In this document: piece by piece, positions 8,149 to 16,676 of the stretch
Layout: each line of letters opens with the position of its first letter
Numbering within the stretch: the stretch's first letter is position 1
The notes under the pieces: generated by a model
The model's database searches: none
What the model was told of the DNA's origin: nothing
What the model saw: only the letters and a program-made list of their open reading frames with translations
Position numbers and translations under genes: made by a program
Assembly: GCA_002692605.1 (NCBI GenBank)
Contig: NZLE01000063.1
Location: forward strand, 4,546 to 22,729
Source of the DNA: Opitutia bacterium
GTDB lineage: Bacteria; Verrucomicrobiota; Verrucomicrobiia; Opitutales; Seribacteraceae
Length of the DNA stretch: 18,184 bases
Reading direction: 5' to 3'

Positions 8149-11085
8149 ATGTCCGCTCCCTTCCGTCTCATCCTAGTTTCGTACCTGGGTTGCTTCTCCC
8201 AGTCTTTGATTGGATTGGATTCCTTCAACCAAACAATCGCCCCCCTTTTCGAGCAAAATTGCGTAAAGTGTCACGGTGGTGAAAAGACCAAGGGAAAGGT
8301 CAATCTCAAGGAAATCCGCAGCCAAGCGGATATTCTCGCCAAGCCCGAATTGATCAAGGAATTGATCGAGGTGATCGATTTTGGGGACATGCCGCCGGAG
8401 AATGAGCAACCGCTCTCGGAGGAGCAAAGGACTGCTACGGTTCTATTGCTCAAGGATTTCATGCGCCAAGCGGCAGCGGATGCGAAGAGGGAAAAGCCGA
8501 GGCTCAGCCGCCTAAACCGTTTTCAGTACAACAATTCTCTTCGTGATTTGTTCCGTATCGAAAGCGACCTCTTTGAACTTTCGGAGAAGATGATGACTCG
8601 CAGAACCAAGTACTTGCAGACTTCGGCTGAAACGATACCCCAGGTCGTCCGGGCCTCCGCCTATCATCGTGACAAGGGATTCCGCGAGGTCCGACCTTTT
8701 CCAAAGGATTTGCGAGCGGCCCACGGCTTTGACAACCAGTCCGACCAGTTGACCTTGTCTCCTCTTCTGATGGACACCTTTCTTAAGTTGAGCGTTTCCA
8801 TCGTGGAAAGCCCGGACTTCAATGAGAGAACCGTGGGCATCTGGAAAGAGTTCTTCGCCCCCCCCGCGAACTCGGAGAATCTGGAAGGGGAAATCCGAGA
8901 TCGATTGAAACCCTTCCTTCGTCTGGCTTTCCGTTCCGCGGTTGAAAAGGAGGTCGCAGACAGGTACGTCCGCTATGCTCAAGCCCAAGTGAAATCCGAG
9001 GAATCCTTCACGGCGGGGATGAAAAAAGTGGTTTCCGCAATCCTTTCCTCTCCACTGTTTGTCTTTCGGCACGAGACCGTTGCGGACAACGATCCTTATG
9101 CGTTGGCTTCCAAATTGTCCTTTTCCCTTTGGGGGAGTTGTCCGGACGAGGGGCTTCTGAACGCTGCGGAAAAAGGCAGTCTGACGAATCCGAATGAATT
9201 GGCCAAGGTCGTTGACGGAATGCTGGAGGATCCTAAAATCGAACGGTTTCTCGATAGTTTTCCGTCGCAATGGATGCAATTGGAAAATGCCCTTGCGGCC
9301 ACGCCGGATCCCAAGGTCAACCGGTATTTTTCCATCGACAAGGAATATCCGGCCAGTCTGGCCATGGTGGTCGAACCGCTTTTGCTTTTCGATGCCATTT
9401 TCGTTGAAAACCGGCCGATTGCCGAGCTGATCAAGCCTTCGTTCGCTTACCGAAACGAATTTCTTGAGACTTGGTACCATGGCGAGCTCAAGCCCAGCGA
9501 GAAAGACCTGAAGAATGCGATCGAAGCGAACGATAAAAAGAAGAGGAAAATCTTCGATATCGAACGGGAGATCGAAAAAGGAGAACGCGAACTCGCTACT
9601 TTGATCGATCCTTTCCGAAAGAGGATTTTGGCCGAACGGGCGGTGGAAGAGGATCTTTCGGAACCGGTTGACCTCAGGCCGATCGCAGCATGGGAGTTCA
9701 ATGGAAATTTGAAAAGCTCGGTCGGAGCCATTCCTCTCAAAAAGCATGGAAAGGCGGAGTTCAAGGACGGGATGGTGGAAATAGGTCAGGATTCCTATCT
9801 CCGGAGCGCCAACCTCCCTTTCGAATTGCGGACCAAGAGCCTCGAAGTTTGGTTTCTTCTTGAAAATCTTGATCAGAGAGGAGGTGGGGTCATGGGTATT
9901 CAGGGTCCGGGTGATTTCTTCGATACGATCGTTTTGGGAGAACGAATGCCCAGGCATTGGATTTCCGGCAGCAACGGCTTCAGTCGAACTCAGGATTTCG
10001 CCGGTTCCGCGCCTGAGAATTTGGTCAACCAAATGATTCATCTGATCATGACCTACGAAGCGGATGGAAGGATTGCCCTTTATCGCAACGGTGAGCCTTA
10101 CGGCAAACCTTACCAAAAAAACCTGGCCACTTTCCCCCAAGGCAAATCTTCGGTGCTCTTTGGCTTGCGTCACACACCCAAGGGTGGGAACAAGCACCTT
10201 GCCGTGATCATCGACAAAGCTCGTCTCTATGACCGAGCCTTGAATCCAGAGGAGGTCGAGCAGGCGGCAAGAGGCAATCAAACCTTCGTTTCCAACCGTG
10301 AACTGCTTGCTCGGTTGTCGCCCGAACAAAGAGCGAGCAAGGGTACGCTCGAAAAAAATCTGAAGGAGGCGAGGAATGCATTGAGGAAAGCTCCGAAGCC
10401 TATCCAACCAAATAAATTAGGAGCGGAGTCGCAAAGGTTGTTCGATGCCGAATTGAGAAAAAAATTACGTTCGGAGACGTTCGAAAGAGTTTCCCTGAGT
10501 GATCCGAGGTATGGCGGCGTAATTACCAACGCGGCTATGCTCAGCATGACTTCCGGTCCCAAACGGTCACATCCCATTGCCCGCGGCGCATGGATCATCG
10601 AAGTGATTCTCAATGACCCGCCACCTCCTCCACCCAATGACGTCCCTCCTCTGCAAGATGATGGAAATTCCAAAAACATGACCATCCGGGAACAATTCGC
10701 AAAGCATCGCGAGCATCCCGATTGCGCTGGTTGTCACTCGAAATTGGATCCCCTGGGTTTTGCCATGGAGAACTTTGACTTGACGGGCCGCTGGCGCGAA
10801 ACATACCGCAATGGTCGGGAAGTTGATGCCAGTGGGAGCTTGATGAGAAAGCATACTTACCAGGGAGCGTCCGACTTCAAGGATTCGCTGCTGAAGGAGA
10901 CCGATCGGTATGCGAAGGCCTTCGTTGGCCATCTTCTTCGTTTTCTTGTCTCGAGGGAACTTGAACCCGGAGACAGTCTGGAGATCGAAAAGATCACTGA
11001 AAAGGCCAAGCTTTATGATTATCGCCTGAAGTCGCTTATACGAGAAGTTGTTCTCAGTGGATGCCTTACCTCTCCGGGTCACTAA
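8149..11085 (+). CDS. Secreted PSCyt/DUF1587-1595-1592-1588-1585 cytochrome-like protein with LamG-like insertion, module 2
   Basis: This 978-residue exported protein has a signal peptide (about 1-22) and a planctomycete cytochrome domain with CVKCH at residues 38-42 and GDMPPEN. DUF1587 starts at about 118 (RLSRLNRFQYNNSLRDLF), DUF1595 spans about 247-308 and DUF1592 about 312-435. A charged helical stretch (about 452-485) leads into an inserted LamG/concanavalin-like domain at about 505-710, recognisable from AAWEFNGNLK, the SLEVWFLLEN strand, YRNGEPYG and IIDKARLYDRALNPEEV. DUF1588 (about 782-885) has a DPPPPPPNDVPPL loop and a second haem motif CAGCH at 859-863 followed by KLDPLGFAMENFD. 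DUF1585 ends the protein. The LamG insertion suggests carbohydrate or surface binding. It ends 13 bases from the stop of the convergent sulfatase gene, with no obvious terminator between. The catalysed reaction is unknown. Confidence 0.93.
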   Translation: MSAPFRLILVSYLGCFSQSLIGLDSFNQTIAPLFEQNCVKCHGGEKTKGKVNLKEIRSQADILAKPELIKELIEVIDFGDMPPENEQPLSEEQRTATVLLLKDFMRQAAADAKREKPRLSRLNRFQYNNSLRDLFRIESDLFELSEKMMTRRTKYLQTSAETIPQVVRASAYHRDKGFREVRPFPKDLRAAHGFDNQSDQLTLSPLLMDTFLKLSVSIVESPDFNERTVGIWKEFFAPPANSENLEGEIRDRLKPFLRLAFRSAVEKEVADRYVRYAQAQVKSEESFTAGMKKVVSAILSSPLFVFRHETVADNDPYALASKLSFSLWGSCPDEGLLNAAEKGSLTNPNELAKVVDGMLEDPKIERFLDSFPSQWMQLENALAATPDPKVNRYFSIDKEYPASLAMVVEPLLLFDAIFVENRPIAELIKPSFAYRNEFLETWYHGELKPSEKDLKNAIEANDKKKRKIFDIEREIEKGERELATLIDPFRKRILAERAVEEDLSEPVDLRPIAAWEFNGNLKSSVGAIPLKKHGKAEFKDGMVEIGQDSYLRSANLPFELRTKSLEVWFLLENLDQRGGGVMGIQGPGDFFDTIVLGERMPRHWISGSNGFSRTQDFAGSAPENLVNQMIHLIMTYEADGRIALYRNGEPYGKPYQKNLATFPQGKSSVLFGLRHTPKGGNKHLAVIIDKARLYDRALNPEEVEQAARGNQTFVSNRELLARLSPEQRASKGTLEKNLKEARNALRKAPKPIQPNKLGAESQRLFDAELRKKLRSETFERVSLSDPRYGGVITNAAMLSMTSGPKRSHPIARGAWIIEVILNDPPPPPPNDVPPLQDDGNSKNMTIREQFAKHREHPDCAGCHSKLDPLGFAMENFDLTGRWRETYRNGREVDASGSLMRKHTYQGASDFKDSLLKETDRYAKAFVGHLLRFLVSRELEPGDSLEIEKITEKAKLYDYRLKSLIREVVLSGCLTSPGH

Positions 11086-11098
11086 CTGAGCATGCCTG

Positions 11099-12970
11099 CT
11101 ATCTTGCGGAAATGGCGAATTTTGAAAACGGATCCTTCGATTGGTTCAAGGTCGCGTAATCGGGACATTGCGGATAACTGACCAAAAAATTGTTTCGGTC
11201 GATTAGGTTGAGGAAATAGTGGGTCGTTCCCTCGGGCAATTGAACCTTGATCATATTTTCTCCCTCCAACTCTCCGAGCGCTCTGAACCATTCTTCGTAT
11301 CGCTGGTTTCCGTTCAAGGTGTAGATCAAATCGGCCCGGACCACTTCGGAACCCCTGGACTGATAGGCGAACCTGACCACCTTTCCTTTCCTCTCGTGGG
11401 AAATGATTCGAGGGGTCTGATTTTTTTCCATACCGATTCTTGCAGCTCGAGGATTGTAATAGGGGTAACTCGCGTTCATTTCGTTCAGGGCCGAAGTGAG
11501 TTCGCGGTTGAGTTCATTCGCCAGTTCAGGCTTGGATGCGACAAGATTGTTGGCCTCTTCAAGATCCACTCTCACCTGTTTCCCATTCACGTTGCGGTAA
11601 AGCTGATAAAGCTCAAGCTCGGGTGTATTCGAGTTATACTTGTGATCATAGTTGCGGATGAGTTTGAAACCTTCCACGCGTATCGAACTTTCAAGGGCAA
11701 CGCTGTGAGGGAAATGCCAAATCATTGAATTCCTTGGTTTTCCTTGCTTGTCCCTAACCAGGCGGGAGTTGCTTGGGTCATCCCTGAGAAGATCGCTCAG
11801 ATCGCATCCGTCGAGGTTCTTATCCTTTGGTTTGGGAGTCTTCGTAAGGGTAAGAATGGTTGGATAGAAATCCAGGCCGTTGACCATGACGTCGGACTCG
11901 ACTCCTGCTCGTATTCCCGGGCCGGTTATAATCAGAGGAACTCGGATTCCGCCCTCCATGGCTGAAATCTTTCCCTTATCCAGCGGATAGTTGTCCGTGA
12001 TGACTTCCCCCGGATGACCTTCCATGCCTCCGTTGTCCGAAGTGAATAGAACATAAGTGTTCTCGGATAGTTTGTGGCCCGGCCAGCGGGGGTCATCGGT
12101 GTTGTTCAGGTAGGTGAACACCTTACCCATATGGTAATCAAGTTCTTCGACCATTGCGCAATAGAATGGGTTGCGTTGACCTTCGATCGTCCAACCCCGA
12201 TCCTCCTTCGGTTTTTCGACTCCCAGTTTCTTGCAATATTTTTCCAGAAGTCGTTCCGAACGGGTATGTATGGGCGTGTGCACCAACCAGGTCGCATAGT
12301 ACAGGAAGAAGGGTCGGTGATGATTCTCCCTCAGAAAAGTGAGAGCATCTTCGCTCGTTTGATGAAACGGAAAGCCATTTTCGTCCAATCGAAAGGGATC
12401 CTGGGTTGCATTTGAGGCAAATCCTCTTACCCGACTGTTCATGCGGGCTCGAGCGCCACGACTGCTTTGGGTCCAGTCAAAGCCTTGGTCCTCGGGTTGG
12501 GGGAAAGCCATGTGATCGATCGCCATATGCCATTTGCCGGAGTGCCCGGTTACGTAACCGTTCCCTTGCAGGGCACGGGGCAGAGTCCTTTCGTTTTCGG
12601 GCATCCTTCCGCTGTACCAGGGGGCCATCATCGTCCATCCATGCTTATGGTTGGGGGTGGGAGGAGCTCCTCCCACAACATGGGTTTTTTGGGCTCGAGC
12701 GGGGTGGTTGCCGCTCATGATGGCGCATCGCGATGGAGCGCAGGTGGGAGCCGGAGCATAGGCTTGCCAGAATTGAATACCCTTTTTTGCAAGGGCATCG
12801 ATGTTGGGGGTCTCCATTGGGGAAGGCTCGTCGACGTCATAGCATTTGACGTCCTGCCAGCCAAGGTCATCGGTTAGGATCAATACGACGTTCGGTTTTT
12901 CGGGACGCTCTTGAGCGGTTGTTTCAAAAATGGAAACGAACGCCAGAAGTAGGCAGGAGAGGTATTTCAC
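11099..12970 (-). CDS. Secreted formylglycine-type sulfatase (S1 family) with C-terminal extension
   Basis: This 623-residue sulfatase hydrolyses sulfate esters; its substrate is not evident. A signal peptide (about 1-19, ending TTA) is followed by KPNVVLILTDDLGW with metal ligands D34 and D35. CAPSR at 77-81 is the maturation motif, so C77 should become formylglycine. GKWH gives K146 and H148, and SDNGG gives D312 and N313. All expected catalytic residues are therefore present. At 623 residues it is longer than a minimal sulfatase; the last 100 or so residues after YYNPRAARIGMEK are a beta-rich extension of unknown role. The start is GTG at 12970, nine bases after the stop of the upstream SLC13 symporter gene on the same strand, implying one transcript. 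A maturase must be encoded elsewhere. Convergent with the cytochrome gene ending at 11085. Confidence 0.95.
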   Translation of the reverse strand: MKYLSCLLLAFVSIFETTAQERPEKPNVVLILTDDLGWQDVKCYDVDEPSPMETPNIDALAKKGIQFWQAYAPAPTCAPSRCAIMSGNHPARAQKTHVVGGAPPTPNHKHGWTMMAPWYSGRMPENERTLPRALQGNGYVTGHSGKWHMAIDHMAFPQPEDQGFDWTQSSRGARARMNSRVRGFASNATQDPFRLDENGFPFHQTSEDALTFLRENHHRPFFLYYATWLVHTPIHTRSERLLEKYCKKLGVEKPKEDRGWTIEGQRNPFYCAMVEELDYHMGKVFTYLNNTDDPRWPGHKLSENTYVLFTSDNGGMEGHPGEVITDNYPLDKGKISAMEGGIRVPLIITGPGIRAGVESDVMVNGLDFYPTILTLTKTPKPKDKNLDGCDLSDLLRDDPSNSRLVRDKQGKPRNSMIWHFPHSVALESSIRVEGFKLIRNYDHKYNSNTPELELYQLYRNVNGKQVRVDLEEANNLVASKPELANELNRELTSALNEMNASYPYYNPRAARIGMEKNQTPRIISHERKGKVVRFAYQSRGSEVVRADLIYTLNGNQRYEEWFRALGELEGENMIKVQLPEGTTHYFLNLIDRNNFLVSYPQCPDYATLNQSKDPFSKFAISAR

Positions 12971-12979
12971 GGGAGTTGT

Positions 12980-14398
12980 TTAGGAAAGCAAGAGATAGCA
13001 GATCACGGAAACCACCAATGCTCCGAGGATGTTGAGGACAAAGCCCTCGCGGGCCATTCTTCTGACGGTGATTTCTCCCGTTCCAAAGACAACCGCGTTG
13101 GGAATGGTTGCAACTGGAAGCATAAAGGCGCAACTGGCGCTCATGGCGGCGGGAATCATCAAAAGAATGGGATCAAGGTTCGAAGCGGTGGCGGCGGCTC
13201 CCAGAATGGGCATGAGAACGTTGGTGGTTGCGGTGTTGCTGGTCATCTCGGTGAGGAAGGTGACCAGCAGTGCGATCCCCAGCAGGAGGGCAAGCAGGGG
13301 CAGGCTTTCAATGCCTGAAAAGACGCTGGCAATCGTTGCGCTCAAACCCGATTGCTTGAAGCCTTCGCCCAGGCAAAGGCCCGCTCCTACCAGCACCAGC
13401 ATTCCCCATGGAATTCGGTTAGCGGTTTTCCAGTCCAAGAGGCGTTCTCCTTTTTTCTCTCCGTTGGGCAGGCAAAAAAGAAAGATCACTGCGATGAAGG
13501 CGACGCTGGCGTCGTTGGCCTGAGGCAGATCGAGCCAGGTCTTCCACCCTCCGAAAGGTTCGGAGCGGGTGATCCAAGCAAGAGCGGTGAAACCGAAGAC
13601 AAGCAAGGTGCGGATTTCCGGACTTCTCCATTTTCCCGGATCGGGGAGGGCAATCGGTTCCTTCCCGGTGATGCCCCGGCTTAACCAAAGCCAGATGACC
13701 AGCACCATGGTCACGCTCACCGGTACGCCAAATTTCATCCATTCCGTGAAGGATAGTTCGGGATGCCCGAGATCCTTGTAGGCCCCAATCATTACGAGGT
13801 TGGGCGGGGTGCCGATCGGGGTGCCGATTCCACCCACGTTGGCCGCAAAGGCGATCCCCAATAGGAGCGGTATTTTGAGCCCTTCGTTCCTGCTGTTTTG
13901 AATGACCGCAAGGGCCATGGGGAGCATCATCAGAGTAGTTGCGGTGTTTGATATCCACATACTGAGAAAGGCGGTGGCTGCCATGAATCCAAGGATCAGG
14001 AATTTTTCCCCGGACGGACAGGCGTTGACCATCATCAGGGCAATCCTCCGATGAGCTCCGCTTTTTTCCATGGCTTTGGAGAGGAGAAACCCTCCGAGGA
14101 GAAGTAGCACCAGAGGGTGACCGTATTTTTCACCCACGACCTTGGGTTCGAGAATACCAAAGAGCGGAAGGAGGGAAAGGGGGATCAGGGAGGCAACCGG
14201 GATGGGCACCGCCTCGAATATCCACCAAAGGGCAGTCCACAGGGCAATGCCAAGGGTGATTGAGGCGGGCGCTTCGAGTCCGCAGAAGGTATGGACGAAC
14301 CAACCGATTGAAAGCGAAAGCAGGGGGGCGGCCCACAGAAACAAGGAGTAAGATCCTTCGTGCGGGTTGTGATTATCGGTTTTTTCCTGAGTGGGCAT
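12980..14398 (-). CDS. SLC13/DASS-family sodium-coupled anion symporter
   Basis: This 472-residue polytopic membrane protein belongs to the divalent anion:sodium symporter family, which carries dicarboxylates, citrate or sulfate together with sodium ions. Two substrate-binding SNT motifs are visible in the two inverted halves: SNTATT at residues 150-155 and SNTATT at 387-392. The preceding segments (MWI before the first; LVTFLTEMT before the second) and ANVGGIGTPIGTPPNLV are also typical. The N-terminal 17 residues are hydrophilic (MPTQEKTDNHNPHEGSY). Length is normal. Sequence does not separate sulfate from dicarboxylate as cargo. Since a secreted sulfatase follows after 9 bases, uptake of released sulfate or of a desulfated carboxylate is a reasonable inference. 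It diverges from another sulfatase gene across an 80-base gap. Confidence 0.95.
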   Translation of the reverse strand: MPTQEKTDNHNPHEGSYSLFLWAAPLLSLSIGWFVHTFCGLEAPASITLGIALWTALWWIFEAVPIPVASLIPLSLLPLFGILEPKVVGEKYGHPLVLLLLGGFLLSKAMEKSGAHRRIALMMVNACPSGEKFLILGFMAATAFLSMWISNTATTLMMLPMALAVIQNSRNEGLKIPLLLGIAFAANVGGIGTPIGTPPNLVMIGAYKDLGHPELSFTEWMKFGVPVSVTMVLVIWLWLSRGITGKEPIALPDPGKWRSPEIRTLLVFGFTALAWITRSEPFGGWKTWLDLPQANDASVAFIAVIFLFCLPNGEKKGERLLDWKTANRIPWGMLVLVGAGLCLGEGFKQSGLSATIASVFSGIESLPLLALLLGIALLVTFLTEMTSNTATTNVLMPILGAAATASNLDPILLMIPAAMSASCAFMLPVATIPNAVVFGTGEITVRRMAREGFVLNILGALVVSVICYLLLS

Positions 14399-14478
14399 AC
14401 TTGGAGCAACTCAATCAAATAGGAAGGAGGATTCCGAATTTATTTTACTTCACTTCTTAAAATGACGATGAATCGGTT
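14399..14478. promoter_or_regulatory. Divergent promoter region between the SLC13 symporter and sulfatase genes
   Basis: These 80 bases separate two outward-reading genes and should hold both promoters. The part at 14437-14463 is A+T-rich (GAATTTATTTTACTTC, then TTAAAAT) and could supply -10 elements for either strand. A purine-rich GGAAGGAGG at 14422-14430 is too far from the sulfatase ATG to be its ribosome binding site. Shared control of the two genes is inference from layout only. Confidence 0.35.
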
Positions 14479-16629
14479 ATGCGTATCTTTGCCTTTTTTT
14501 CGCCCATCTTCTCCATTTGCCTTTCGCTGATCGGGCAGGCACGTCCCAACGTCATCGTGGTTTTGGTCGACGATATGGGTTATTCCGACCTCGGTTCCTT
14601 TGGGGGTGAGGTTCGGACTCCTCATTTGGACCGATTGGCCAAGGACGGGCTACGATTCACTCAAAACTACAACTCCGCGCGTTGTTGTCCCTCCCGAGCC
14701 TCGCTTCTAACCGGTTTGTATTCGCATCAGGCGGGAATTGCCAATTTTACCGGTGGAGACAGGACAGCCCGTATGGGTCCCGCCTATCTTGGCAAACTGA
14801 ACAAGCAATGCATGACCTTGGCGGAAGTTCTGAAGCCCATCGGTTATCAAACCTATGGAGTGGGAAAGTGGCACGTAGGGCATGAGGAACTTCCCACGGA
14901 TCGTGGTTTTGACGAATACTACGGATATGTCCGCGGTCATAGCGCAAGTCAGTGGAAGGTCAGTAACTATCAGAGGTTGCCCGAGGGAAGGCCCGAAGAA
15001 CTCCACTATGAGGAGGATCGGTTTTACGCCACCGACGCCTTCAACGATTATGCGATCGAGTTTCTCAGACAGGCTCAGAAGAAGGATGCGCCCTTTTTTC
15101 TCTACCTCGCCCATTCATCGCCCCATTTTCCCTTGGAAGCTCCCGCCGAAACCCGTGATTCCTATTTGGAAACTTACCGACGAGGGTGGGATGAACTGCG
15201 GAAGGAACGTTTTGCCAGGCAAAGGGAGTCTGGCTTGCTTAACGATTCCTGGAAATTCACCGAACTTTCGGAAGTTCCCGTCGACCGGGATGACATAGCC
15301 AACCACTTCGCCGGAAAGCCCAATCCGAAGTGGGCGGATCTTCCTCAAAACCGCCAAGAGGACCTGGTCTATCGGATGGCCACGTTTGCCGCTATGATTG
15401 ATCACGTGGATCAGGGAATCGGCAGAATTCTCTCACTCCTAGAAAAGGGTGGAGATCTTGAGAATACCCTTCTTCTTTTCACCAGTGACAATGGAGCCTG
15501 CTACGAGTGGGGCCCATTTGGTTTCGATCAAAGCAGTCGCAAAGGCTTCACTCAATTGCACGAAGGAGATGAATTGCAGAGCGTGGGTGGGCCGGGAACC
15601 TATCATTCCGTGGGCAGCGCTTGGTCCTGTCTGAGCAACACACCCTTGAGGATGTACAAGCATTTCAATCATGAGGGTGGGAATTGCAGTCCCCTTCTCG
15701 CCTATTGGCCCAAGGGGATTTCCAAAGGCGACCGTTGGGTACGTTCGCCGGTTCATCTGATCGATTTCATGCCTACGATTCTAGAAGTTGCTCAGGGCGA
15801 ATACCCGGAATCTCATGGAGGAGAAGAGATTCATCCGTTGGAAGGACGGAGTCTGGTCCCTTTTTTCAAGGGTGCGGGTGAGGCGAGCGAGCGGGTTCTT
15901 TGTTTCGATCACTTCGAATCAAGCGCCATTCGCAGCGGAGACTGGAAACTGGTTCGCGGAAACAACCGCTACAAAAACCGGTCTTGGGAGCTTTACGACC
16001 TTTCCAGGGATCGGTGCGAAACGGTGAATCTCATAAGTGAAAGACCGGATTTAGCGAATCGATTGGAAGCGGAATGGTTGGCATGGGCCAAGCGAATGAA
16101 GATCAGTCCCTATTATGAATTCGTGGAAATGAATCCCTCTCGAACGCTTACCAAGATACAAAAGAATAAAAAAGGTTATTATCTCTTTCGGCATGGGGAT
16201 CAGGTAACGCGGGATCTAGCTCCTGACTTTAGCGGAAACCCATTTGAGTTAATCGTAACCTTCGAGAGGGGGAAGACAAAGGATGGCGTTTTGGTTTCCC
16301 ATGGTGGATCCACCAGTGGTTATTCCCTTTACTTGGAGGATGGACGTCTTGTGTTTGCCTGTCGGAACAAGGGTAGCCTCAAAGTCTTGAAATCCAACGA
16401 TCCCCTTCCCAAGGAGAGGATCGTGGTATCCGCAAGATTGGAGAAAGACGGAAAGGTCGAAGTTCTGTTGGGTGAAAAAGTGTTGTCACGAGGACTTTTT
16501 TCATTGATCGGAACCTTCCCCCAGGATCCCCTTGAGGTTGGCAACGACTCGCTCTCCTCGGTTTCCGATTACAAGGGAAACACTCGATTCAAGGGAAAGA
16601 TCAATCAGGTCAAACTGAAAATTCGCTAG
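14479..16629 (+). CDS. Secreted arylsulfatase-like sulfatase with C-terminal LamG-like domain
   Basis: The 716-residue protein has a signal peptide (about 1-21, ending GQA), then RPNVIVVLVDDMGYSDLGSFGG with ligands D31 and D32. CCPSR at 69-73 is the maturation motif with C69 as the formylglycine position. GKWHVG gives K130 and H132, and SDNG gives D337 and N338. The set of catalytic residues is complete, and the layout resembles arylsulfatase A/AtsA-like enzymes. Residues about 558-716 are an added beta-sandwich-like region (FELIVTFERGKTKDGVLVSHGG, GYSLYLEDGRLVFACRN, FKGKINQVKLKIR) resembling LamG/concanavalin domains, possibly for binding a sulfated polymer. ATG 14479 is followed at once by the signal peptide; no Shine-Dalgarno is seen. 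Substrate unknown. The next plus-strand gene begins 47 bases downstream. Confidence 0.95.
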   Translation: MRIFAFFSPIFSICLSLIGQARPNVIVVLVDDMGYSDLGSFGGEVRTPHLDRLAKDGLRFTQNYNSARCCPSRASLLTGLYSHQAGIANFTGGDRTARMGPAYLGKLNKQCMTLAEVLKPIGYQTYGVGKWHVGHEELPTDRGFDEYYGYVRGHSASQWKVSNYQRLPEGRPEELHYEEDRFYATDAFNDYAIEFLRQAQKKDAPFFLYLAHSSPHFPLEAPAETRDSYLETYRRGWDELRKERFARQRESGLLNDSWKFTELSEVPVDRDDIANHFAGKPNPKWADLPQNRQEDLVYRMATFAAMIDHVDQGIGRILSLLEKGGDLENTLLLFTSDNGACYEWGPFGFDQSSRKGFTQLHEGDELQSVGGPGTYHSVGSAWSCLSNTPLRMYKHFNHEGGNCSPLLAYWPKGISKGDRWVRSPVHLIDFMPTILEVAQGEYPESHGGEEIHPLEGRSLVPFFKGAGEASERVLCFDHFESSAIRSGDWKLVRGNNRYKNRSWELYDLSRDRCETVNLISERPDLANRLEAEWLAWAKRMKISPYYEFVEMNPSRTLTKIQKNKKGYYLFRHGDQVTRDLAPDFSGNPFELIVTFERGKTKDGVLVSHGGSTSGYSLYLEDGRLVFACRNKGSLKVLKSNDPLPKERIVVSARLEKDGKVEVLLGEKVLSRGLFSLIGTFPQDPLEVGNDSLSSVSDYKGNTRFKGKINQVKLKIR

Positions 16630-16676
16630 GTTTATTCTCTTTACTTCACGGGTTGTCCGGACCAAGAGTGTGCGGT

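Noticed and set aside
8512..10407. A 631-codon open frame on the minus strand, opposite the module 2 cytochrome gene
   Set aside because: It lies wholly antisense to a gene with clear domain signatures. Its translation lacks recognisable motifs, a signal or domain order; it arises from the codon bias of the true gene.
11086..11098. Possible bidirectional terminator between the convergent cytochrome and sulfatase genes
   Set aside because: Only 13 bases lie between the stops and no stem with a T-run is visible there.
14462..14530. A 22-codon plus-strand frame (MTMNRL...) starting just before the sulfatase ATG
   Set aside because: It runs out of frame into the sulfatase signal peptide and has no ribosome binding site at a normal distance; most likely chance.
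16649..16664. GTCCGGAC palindrome upstream of the 161-residue protein gene
   Set aside because: An 8-base palindrome is too short and single to call an operator; no second copy was found near other genes.
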